A stretch of DNA of 64,000 nt from Streptomyces tagetis (GTDB lineage: Bacteria > Actinomycetota > Actinomycetes > Streptomycetales > Streptomycetaceae), in contig NZ_JAGPNL010000006.1 in NCBI RefSeq assembly GCF_018069565.1, positions 310,001 to 374,000 on the forward strand. Reading direction: 5' to 3'. The notes under the pieces were generated by a model that did not search any database, was not told the DNA's origin, and was given only the letters and a program-made list of their open reading frames with translations. The position numbers and the translations under genes were made by a program. This document shows, one piece after another, positions 41,772-48,490 of the stretch (within the stretch, counting starts at the first letter, position 1; each line of letters begins with the position of its first letter).

Positions 41772-44660
41772 TCACTCCGCGACGGCGTACGCCCGCACCG
41801 ACCACAGCGAGTACCCGTAGGGCGTCGCCCGCTTCTCGCCCTGCACCCGGACGAAGCGCACGTCCCGCGCGTCCATGCGGACCGACTCCTCGCCGCCCCG
41901 CCCGTCGCGCACCGAGGCCGCCGTACGCCACCGCCGGCCGTCCGGGGAGACCTGCACCCGGTACTCCGAGGGATGGGCGTCCTGCCAGCTCAGCACGAGC
42001 TGCCCCAGCCGCACCGGCCGCTCCAGCTCCACCTGCCACCAGGCGCCGTCGTCCACCGGCGAGGACCAGCGCGTCCCGGGGTCCCCGTCGTTCGCCGCCG
42101 ACGCCGGGAAGTCCGCCGTCTCGTCCCCCGAGGAACTGGCGGTGCCCGCGCCCGCCAGGTCGGGACCCCCGGTGCGCGGGAACGCCGCGACCGTCAGCGT
42201 GCGCTCCACCCCGCCGAACCCGATCCGGATCTCGTACGAGCGGGCCGGCGTGCCCGGCGCGACCGTCACCTCCACCGGGACCTGCACCTCCCGGCCGCGC
42301 GGCAGCGTCAGCGGCCCCTTCGGCAGCCGCACCTCCACGCCCTCGGGGGCCTCGGCGGTCAGCGTGCCCCGCACGTCCCGCGCCCGCAGCGAGCCCAGCC
42401 GCGCCGTGACCTGCTCGGGGACGCCGATCTGTACCTCCGTGCGGCTCTCGGGCAGCTCCAGTGAGGCGTCCGCCGCGTCCCCGAACCACGGCACCAGATG
42501 CCGCACCCCCGAGGCGCCGTCCCCGGTGACCCGCACCGCCCGCACCGTACGGCGCACGGTGATCTCGGTGGCGCCGTCCGGCTCCAGCGCGCCGGCCCGC
42601 AGCCAGCCCTCGCCGGGCACCTGCACCTCCACCTCGCCGCGGGTGCCGGGGTCGGCCAGCACCGTCACCGTCGCCAGCGGCCGGGTGCGGGTGAAACGGA
42701 CCGTACGGCCCTCGCCCGCCTCCGGCTCGGCGGCCGGCTCGTGGCCGAGCCCCGCCCAGGACCGGTACGCCTTCTGCGCCCGCCCGAGGAACGGGTCGAG
42801 CACGCCCTCGCCGACCGTCACCCGGGCCGCGCCCAGCTCCCCGCGGAGCCGGCCCAGCTCCCGGTAGGCCGTCCAGGCCGCCGCCGCGTCCCCGGCGCGC
42901 TGCGCCGCCAGCAGGTCCAGGGCGACCGCCCCGGACTCGCCGTACCGGGCGAGCTGCCGCGCCCAGGGGGCGACCTCGGCGGAGAGCGCGGCGGGCAGCC
43001 TGCCGGGCAGCTCCCGCAGCAGCGTGAACTCCTCGCGCAGCCGCCGCTCCGCCGCCCCCACGTCCCCGCCGGAGGCGGAGTCCGCCCGCCAGAACGCCTC
43101 CATCAGGGGCCGCAGGTACGCCGACTCCTCCGTGCCGAGCACCGAGGACGCGTCGTTGCCGGCCAGGGCCGCCAGCGCCTGCCGGCCGCCCGCGTCGCCG
43201 CCCGCCAGGTCGCCGATCGCCGCCCGCCAGGACTCCTCGGGGCGGTAGTCGCGCGGGTTCCACGCGTAGTCGGCGGCGGTGAACAGGGGGATGCGGGAGG
43301 CCCGCGGCTGCTCCATCGCGTTGGCCAGCAGCGCCGCCGAACCGGTGGCCACGGCCGGCTCCCGGCCCTGGTAAGGGCCGAGGAAGAGCCGGCCCGGCTG
43401 GTAGTCGTTGACCGGGTAGTTGTCCAGGGTGACCAGCGGGCGTCCGAACACCCCGCGCGCCTCGGCCAGCTCCCGCCCGGTGATGGTCCGCGGCACCACG
43501 CCCACCCCGGTCCAGGCCACCTGCACCACCGGGTCCAGGGCGTCCGCCAGCGCCCGGCGGTAGGACGTCGACCCGTCCTGGTAGTACTCGGTCGGCATCA
43601 CCGTCAGGTCGGCCGTGTCCGGGTGCCGCTCGGCCAGGTGCCGGGCGACCGCGTTCGCCACCCGGGCCTGCGCCCGCGCCGCCGCGCCGGGGCCGGAGCC
43701 GAACTCCCGCGCGTCCTCGTCGCAGTGCCACTCGCTGTAGCTGACGTCCTGGAACTGGAGGTGGAAGGCGCGGAAGCCCAGCGCCCACATCGCGTCCAGC
43801 TTGCGGGTCAGCGCCCGCACGTCCGCGTCCGAGGCGAAGCACATCGCCTGCCCCGGCGAGACGGCCCAGGCCGGCGTGACGTGGTTGGCGCGGGCCCGCT
43901 CGGCCAGTTCCCGGAACCGGGCGCGCTGCTCCGCCGGGTACGGCTCGCGCCAGCGGGCCTGCCGGTAGAGGTCGTCGCCGGGGGCGTACAGGTACCGGTT
44001 CTGCTTGGTGCGGCCCAGGAAGTCCAGTTGGTCCAGCCGCTCCGCGTGCGTCCAGGGCGTGCCGTAGAAGCCCTCCGTCACCCCGCGCACGGCGGTGCCC
44101 GGCCAGTCCTCGACCACGACGCCCGCGATGGTCCCGGCGGCCGGGTCGACCAGTTGGCGCAGCGTCTGCACGGCGTGGAACAGCCCGTCCGCGCCGGTCC
44201 CGGCCATCGTGACGGTGCCGCCGCCCACGGTGAGCCGGTACCCGCCCAGCGGCAGCGCCTGTGCCTGGGCGCCCGGCGAGACGGCGTGGGTGCCCTCGGT
44301 GGTGGCCCGCACCACCAGCGCCCCCGGGGCCGGCCGCTCCCCGGCGGCCGGGGTCGTGACCCGGCGCGCGCCCGCCTCCCGCAGCACCTCCCGCAGCGCC
44401 TCCAGGGCGTACGGATCGGCGCCCGGGGCCGCCAGCAGGGCCACCTCCTCGGTGACCGTCACCGCCGCGCCGTTGCCCCGCAGCGACTGGGGGCGCGGCC
44501 AGACGGCCGTCTCGGCGCCCGCCGCCCGCTCGGGCCGCGCCGCGGCCCCGCCGGTGTGCGGCTCGGCCGCCACGGCGGGGGCGGTGCCCAGCGCTCCCAG
44601 GCTTCCGGCGAGGACGGCGAACGCGAGGGCGGCCGTCCCCTTCCTCCGCCGTGCTTGCAC
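41772..44660 (-). CDS. Secreted GH84-family beta-N-acetylglucosaminidase/hyaluronidase-like protein
   Basis: A 962-residue secreted enzyme. It has a signal peptide (1-32), a GH20b-like N-terminal domain (about 55-185), then the GH84 barrel with VVEDWPGTAVRGVTEGFYGTPW, FLGRTKQNRYLYAPGDD and FRAFHLQFQDVSYSEWHCDE. A helical region and a C-terminal F5/8-type carbohydrate-binding domain (about 830-962) follow. GH84 enzymes remove terminal beta-GlcNAc by substrate-assisted catalysis using an Asp-Asp pair; here the pair reads Gln304-Asp305 (FQDV in place of FDDI). The GTG at 44660 has GGGAGG 5 nt upstream. It may recycle cell-wall or chitin fragments, but activity needs testing because of the substitution. 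Confidence 0.9.
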   Translation of the reverse strand: MQARRRKGTAALAFAVLAGSLGALGTAPAVAAEPHTGGAAARPERAAGAETAVWPRPQSLRGNGAAVTVTEEVALLAAPGADPYALEALREVLREAGARRVTTPAAGERPAPGALVVRATTEGTHAVSPGAQAQALPLGGYRLTVGGGTVTMAGTGADGLFHAVQTLRQLVDPAAGTIAGVVVEDWPGTAVRGVTEGFYGTPWTHAERLDQLDFLGRTKQNRYLYAPGDDLYRQARWREPYPAEQRARFRELAERARANHVTPAWAVSPGQAMCFASDADVRALTRKLDAMWALGFRAFHLQFQDVSYSEWHCDEDAREFGSGPGAAARAQARVANAVARHLAERHPDTADLTVMPTEYYQDGSTSYRRALADALDPVVQVAWTGVGVVPRTITGRELAEARGVFGRPLVTLDNYPVNDYQPGRLFLGPYQGREPAVATGSAALLANAMEQPRASRIPLFTAADYAWNPRDYRPEESWRAAIGDLAGGDAGGRQALAALAGNDASSVLGTEESAYLRPLMEAFWRADSASGGDVGAAERRLREEFTLLRELPGRLPAALSAEVAPWARQLARYGESGAVALDLLAAQRAGDAAAAWTAYRELGRLRGELGAARVTVGEGVLDPFLGRAQKAYRSWAGLGHEPAAEPEAGEGRTVRFTRTRPLATVTVLADPGTRGEVEVQVPGEGWLRAGALEPDGATEITVRRTVRAVRVTGDGASGVRHLVPWFGDAADASLELPESRTEVQIGVPEQVTARLGSLRARDVRGTLTAEAPEGVEVRLPKGPLTLPRGREVQVPVEVTVAPGTPARSYEIRIGFGGVERTLTVAAFPRTGGPDLAGAGTASSSGDETADFPASAANDGDPGTRWSSPVDDGAWWQVELERPVRLGQLVLSWQDAHPSEYRVQVSPDGRRWRTAASVRDGRGGEESVRMDARDVRFVRVQGEKRATPYGYSLWSVRAYAVAE

Positions 44661-44783
44661 GGCACCTCCCGGTTGTCTCCCACGCCGTCCGCGGCCACGC
44701 CGATCGGTGTCGCGGCGCCGGCACCACGTCCGCCGGAACCGTCGCGTCCCGGCGTCGCGTCCGCACCGCGGGCCACTACGCCC

Positions 44784-44816
44784 GCATCACGTTCGCATCA
44801 CGTCTGCGTCACGTCT
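44784..44816. repeat. Three 11-bp direct repeats (PHO-box-like layout)
   Basis: GCATCACGTTC, GCATCACGTCT and GCGTCACGTCT follow one another without gap; a degenerate fourth unit (GTGTATGCGGG) follows. Exact 11-bp periodicity is typical of sites for OmpR/PhoB-family regulators such as PhoP in Streptomyces. It lies about 125 bp upstream of the GH84 start. Confidence 0.7.
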
Positions 44817-44952
44817 GTGTATGCGGGGCCGAGCCCACCACCCGCGCGGGGACTCTGTCAACGACGGTGGCCGCCGTGACCGGATTGCCCGATCGGGTGA
44901 CGGCCGGTGTGACGGTTTCGCCCGGGGAAGGGCAGATTCCGCGCCGACGGGG

Positions 44953-44966
44953 TGTGACCAGGGTCA
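44953..44966. promoter_or_regulatory. Crp-like binding site
   Basis: GTGACC-AG-GGTCAC is a perfect inverted repeat and fits GTG-N6-GNCAC, the Streptomyces Crp consensus as I recall it. It lies about 90 bp before the small acidic-protein gene. Confidence 0.45.
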
Positions 44967-45055
44967 CGATGCCCGTTGTGGGGCGTCTGTCCTCGCGCCG
45001 ACGGGGTAGGGGCTGCCGTGACAGCCACCAGCGCACCCGACCAGAGGAGGCCCCC

Positions 45056-45340
45056 GTGGCCGTTTCCGTACCGCTGCTGCCCGCGCCGTCCAAACCCGTG
45101 GCGGAGCCGGCCGCCGACCCCGACAGTCCGCACTACCGGGTCTTCAGCGCCACCGGCACGGGCGCCGAGGCCCCCCTCACCGCCGAGCCGCCGCTGCCCG
45201 ACGCCGAGCCCCTCACCAGCGAGTCGCCGTTCGCCGACGCGATCCCGCTCACCAGCGAGTCCTCGCCCGAGCTGACGACGGTCGTCCCGGAGCAGGGCAC
45301 CGCCTCCTTCGCCGTCCCGGAGCCCGCGGCGACGCCGTAG
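45056..45340 (+). CDS. Small acidic disordered protein, function unknown
   Basis: A 94-residue protein rich in Pro, Ala, Ser, Thr and Glu, predicted disordered, with no cysteine or hydrophobic segment. PHYRVFSATGTG near the middle is the only ordered-looking part. The element PLTSES occurs twice (EPLTSESPFADAIPLTSESS). The GTG at 45056 has a strong AGAGGAGG site 5 nt upstream, which is the main evidence that it is a gene. It stands alone downstream of a Crp-like site and upstream of malQ. I do not recognise a family. Confidence 0.65.
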   Translation: MAVSVPLLPAPSKPVAEPAADPDSPHYRVFSATGTGAEAPLTAEPPLPDAEPLTSESPFADAIPLTSESSPELTTVVPEQGTASFAVPEPAATP

Positions 45341-45390
45341 CAGCCGGGCGTGGGCCGTCCCGCCGGTTCGGGTTCTTCGGTTCTCATTCC

Positions 45391-45461
45391 GGTCCTTCGC
45401 GGTTCTTTACGATTCTTTACGGTCGTCACAGGTCTTTTACGGTCTTTTTGTGGTCCTTTCC
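45391..45461 (+). repeat. Array of pyrimidine-rich decamers upstream of malQ
   Basis: Seven tandem units fit GGTCTTTTAC or close variants: GGTCCTTCGC, GGTTCTTTAC, GATTCTTTAC, GGTCGTCACA, GGTCTTTTAC, GGTCTTTTTG and, after one extra T, GGTCCTTTCC. Degenerate copies extend left to about 45369. The array is A/T-rich and C/T-biased on the plus strand, very unlike its surroundings. Confidence 0.75.
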
Positions 45462-45582
45462 GGATCGCGCTGCCGCGGGTCGCGGGGCCCGGCGCGCGGC
45501 TCTGCGGCATGGTCGTCACGCGCGGTACGCCCGTCCGCGGCGCCGCCGCCACCCGCCGGCCCGATCCGGAAGAAGGCCCTCG

Positions 45583-47820
45583 ATGACCACCGCCCGGACC
45601 GCCCCCCGCGCCACCGCCGACCCGGCCGAGGACCTGGCCCGGCTCGCCGCGCTGCACGGCGTCGCCACCTCCTGGCGCCCCTCCCCGGACCGGACGGCCG
45701 CCGTGTCCCCCGCCGCCGTCGTCCGCGCCCTGGCCGCCCTGGACGTCGACGCGAGCGGCCCCGACGCCGTCCGGGACGCGCTCGCCGCCCGCGAGGCCGA
45801 GCTGCGCGCGCGGCTCCTCCCGCCGACCCTCGTCCACTGGTCCGGCGCCCCCGCGCCCGCCGCCCTGGCCGCACTGCCCGAGGGCACCCGGCTCCGCGTC
45901 GAGACCGAACAGGGCGAGGTCCACGGCCCCGACGGGCTTCTGTCCGGAGTGGACGGGACCGGCGGTGCGGACGGGCTTCCGTCCGACCTGGACCGGCCCA
46001 CGGTCTCCGACGGGGTCCCGGGCGTCCACCGGCTCACCGTCACCGACGGGCTCCCGCCCGGCGTCCACCGGCTCACCGCCACCGCCCCCGACGGCCGCAC
46101 CGCCGGCGCCCACCTCGTCGTCGCCCCCGCCCGGCTGCCCGCCCCCGAGGGCCGCTCCCACGGGCTCCTGGTCCAGCTCTACTCCCTGCTCTCCGGGCGC
46201 TCCTGGGGCATGGGCGACCTCGGTGACCTCGCCGCGCTGACCGCCTGGGCCGGGCGGAGCCTGGGCGCCGGGTTCGTGCAGGTCAACCCCTTGCACGCGG
46301 GGGTTCCCGGCGCCCCCGGAACCCCCACCGATCCTTCGCCGTACCGGCCCTCCTCCCGCCGCTTCCCCGACCCGGTGCACCTGCGGATCGAGGACGTGCC
46401 CGAGTACGCCCAGGTCACCGACCCCGCGCGGCGGCGACGGCTGGCGGAGCTGGGGGAGCGGGCCGGGCGGCTGCGGCGCTCCGTCCTGGCCGGCGACGCC
46501 CTCATCGACCGGGACGCGGTGGGCGAGCTGAAGCGCGAGGCGCTGGAGCTGCTGTGCGCCGAGCCCCTCACACCCGCCCGCCGGGCCGCGTACCGCGCCT
46601 ACCTCGCCGAGCGCGGCGGCGCCCTGGAGGAGCACGCCACCTGGTGCGCCCTCGCCGAGGTGCACGGCCCCGACTGGCACCGCTGGCCCGAGGAGCTGCG
46701 CGACGCCCGCTCGGCCGGGACCGCCCGCGCCCGCGCCGCCCTCGCCGGCCGGGTCGAGGTCCACCGCCGCCTGGCCTGGCTCACCGACGGCCAGCTCGCC
46801 GACGCCCAGCGCACCGCCCGCGCGGCCGGCATGCCGGTCGGCGTCGTGCACGACCTCGCCGTCGGCGTCCACCCGCACGGGGCCGACACCTGGGCCCGGC
46901 GCGAGCACTTCGCCGCCGGCATGTCGGTGGGCGCCCCGCCGGACGCCTTCAACGCCCGAGGCCAGGACTGGGGGCTGCCGCCCTGGCGCCCCGACCGGCT
47001 CGCCGCGTCCGGCTACGCGCCCTTCCGCGAGCTGCTGCGCGGCCTGTTCCGGTACGCCGGCGCGCTCCGCGTCGACCACGTGATGGGCCTCTTCCGCCTC
47101 TGGTGGGTGCCGGAGGGACGGCCGGCCACCGAGGGCACCTACGTCCACTACGACGCCGAGGCGATGCTCGCCGTCCTGGTGCTGGAGGCGTCCCGGGCCG
47201 GTGCCATGGTGATCGGCGAGGACCTGGGCACCGTCGAGCCGGGCGTGCGCGAGGCGCTGCGCGAACGCGGGGTGCTGGGCACCTCCGTACTGTGGTTCGA
47301 GCGGGACGGCGCCGCGCCCCTGCCGCCCGAGCGGTGGCGGGCCGACTGCCTGGCCACCGCCACCACCCACGACCTGCCGCCCACCGCGGCCCGCCTCACC
47401 GGCGCCGACGTCGCCCTGCGCGACCGCCTCGGCCTGCTCACCCGCCCCCTGTCCGAGGAACGCGCGAGCGCCCGCGCCGAGACCGAGGGGTGGCTGCGCC
47501 TGCTCACCTCCCTCGGCCTGCTGCCCCCACCAAAGGCCGGCGCCGACGCCACCGACGGCGCGTCCCGCCGGGAGGAGGCCGAGATCCAGGCAGTCCACCG
47601 CTTCCTGCTGCGCACCCCCGCCCGCCTGGTGGGCCTCTGGCTCCCCGACGCGGTCGGCGACCGGCGCCCCCAGAACGTCCCCGGCACCTGGGACCAGTAC
47701 CCGAACTGGCGGCTGCCCCTGGCCGACGCCACCGGTCGCCCGGTCACCCTGGAGGAGCTGATGGACTCGCCCCGGCTGCGCGCCCTCGCCGGCGTCCTGC
47801 GCGCCGGCGCCGCCCGCTGA
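45583..47820 (+). CDS. malQ: 4-alpha-glucanotransferase (amylomaltase)
   Basis: A 745-residue GH77 disproportionating enzyme that transfers alpha-1,4-glucan chains in maltodextrin and glycogen metabolism. An N-terminal accessory region (1-180, actinobacterial type) contains a repetitive stretch (DGLLSGVDGTGGADGLPSD). The catalytic barrel carries GLLVQLYSLLSGRSWGMGDL, the nucleophile region ALRVDHVMGLFRLWWVP, the acid/base region VIGEDLGTVEPGVREAL and TATTHDLPPTAA, and ends PGTWDQYPNWRLPL. The ATG at 45583 has AGAAGG 8 nt upstream. malQ sits in this place in S. coelicolor as I recall. A decamer repeat array precedes it. Confidence 0.95.
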   Translation: MTTARTAPRATADPAEDLARLAALHGVATSWRPSPDRTAAVSPAAVVRALAALDVDASGPDAVRDALAAREAELRARLLPPTLVHWSGAPAPAALAALPEGTRLRVETEQGEVHGPDGLLSGVDGTGGADGLPSDLDRPTVSDGVPGVHRLTVTDGLPPGVHRLTATAPDGRTAGAHLVVAPARLPAPEGRSHGLLVQLYSLLSGRSWGMGDLGDLAALTAWAGRSLGAGFVQVNPLHAGVPGAPGTPTDPSPYRPSSRRFPDPVHLRIEDVPEYAQVTDPARRRRLAELGERAGRLRRSVLAGDALIDRDAVGELKREALELLCAEPLTPARRAAYRAYLAERGGALEEHATWCALAEVHGPDWHRWPEELRDARSAGTARARAALAGRVEVHRRLAWLTDGQLADAQRTARAAGMPVGVVHDLAVGVHPHGADTWARREHFAAGMSVGAPPDAFNARGQDWGLPPWRPDRLAASGYAPFRELLRGLFRYAGALRVDHVMGLFRLWWVPEGRPATEGTYVHYDAEAMLAVLVLEASRAGAMVIGEDLGTVEPGVREALRERGVLGTSVLWFERDGAAPLPPERWRADCLATATTHDLPPTAARLTGADVALRDRLGLLTRPLSEERASARAETEGWLRLLTSLGLLPPPKAGADATDGASRREEAEIQAVHRFLLRTPARLVGLWLPDAVGDRRPQNVPGTWDQYPNWRLPLADATGRPVTLEELMDSPRLRALAGVLRAGAAR

Positions 47821-47891
47821 ACACCGCCCCCCGGGGCTTCTACGGCACCCCGGCCGCGCGCCCCGGATCACCGTTCGCTAACTTGGACACC

Positions 47892-48161
47892 GTGGACAAG
47901 AAGAACGCCCTGCGCGCCGGAGCCCTGGCAGCCGGTACGACGCTGATGATGCTGCTCATGTCGTCCCCCGCGCTCGCGCTGACCCGCGACGACGGCGACG
48001 ACCCCGGCACGGGCCTGACCGTCGTCGAGACGCTGGGTCTGTACGTCCTGCTCCCGCTCGCGCTCTTCGTGGGCATCGCGGGCCTGGTGATGGTCCTGGA
48101 CCGCTCCAAGCCGGAGCACCGGGTCTTCGCCCGCAAGCCCAAGACCGACGCCAAGGTCTGA
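47892..48161 (+). CDS. Small membrane protein of unknown function
   Basis: An 89-residue protein with a hydrophobic N-terminus (AGALAAGTTLMMLLMSSPALA), which may be a signal peptide, a short acidic stretch (DDGDDPGTG) and a second hydrophobic helix (LGLYVLLPLALFVGIAGLVMV) followed by a basic tail (RKPKTDAKV). The likely topology is one TM with a small outside part. The GTG at 47892 lacks a clear ribosome site. It follows malQ in the same direction and ends in a long hairpin. I recall similar short proteins next to pepN in Streptomyces but no known role. Confidence 0.75.
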   Translation: MDKKNALRAGALAAGTTLMMLLMSSPALALTRDDGDDPGTGLTVVETLGLYVLLPLALFVGIAGLVMVLDRSKPEHRVFARKPKTDAKV

Positions 48162-48248
48162 GCGCCGAAGGCACCCGAGGGCACCGCACACGCCGAAGAC
48201 GCGGACGCCCGCCGGGGCGTCCCGCACCGGCCGCCCCGACACCGTGCC

Positions 48249-48310
48249 GAGGGCGCCGGCCCCGCCGCACGTACGCGCGTTCGCCGTACGTGGGCGGAGC
48301 CGGCGCCCTC
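48249..48310 (+). terminator. Long-stem terminator after the small membrane protein
   Basis: Outer arms GAGGGCGCCGGC (48249-48260) and GCCGGCGCCCTC (48299-48310) pair perfectly, and the inner CACGTAC/GTACGTG continues the stem. A smaller hairpin GGACGCCC/GGGCGTCC lies at 48203-48222. Confidence 0.8.
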
Positions 48311-48391
48311 GCCGTGCTGCCCGCGACACGCCCCGCCCCCCTGCGCCGCACTCCCGTGCCCCGCACCCCCCGCACCCCGGAACCCGCCCCC

Positions 48392-48446
48392 GGACACGTC
48401 CCGGCCCCGGCCGTCCGCGCGGGACGACCGGGGCCGTGACGTGTCC
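48392..48446 (-). terminator. Terminator of pepN
   Basis: GGACACGTCCCGGCCCCGG (48392-48410) and CCGGGGCCGTGACGTGTCC (48428-48446) pair over 19 bp with one mismatch, 45 bp beyond the pepN stop. Confidence 0.75.
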
Positions 48447-48490
48447 GGGGCGCCTCGGCGCCGCCGGGGGACTACCGCGCCGCCGGGGAC

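Larger units (their letters stand above)
44661..45055. other. Divergent regulatory region rich in direct and inverted repeats
   Basis: About 395 bp between the leftward GH84 gene and a rightward small gene. It holds three 11-bp direct repeats (44784-44816), a Crp-like palindrome (44953-44966), the palindrome CCCGATCGGG near 44888-44897, and a 13-bp direct repeat GCGCCGACGGGGT at 44940-44952 and 44996-45008. No coding sequence is credible. Confidence 0.7.

Noticed and set aside
44784..44816. Direct repeats as a CRISPR array or plasmid-type iterons
   Set aside because: Units are contiguous with no spacers, there are no cas or rep genes, and only three good copies.
45391..45461. Decamer array as a CRISPR
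   Set aside because: Unit of 10 bp without spacers.
45448..45582. N-terminal extension of malQ
   Set aside because: Arg/Ala-rich and outside the conserved start; ATG 45583 has its own ribosome site.
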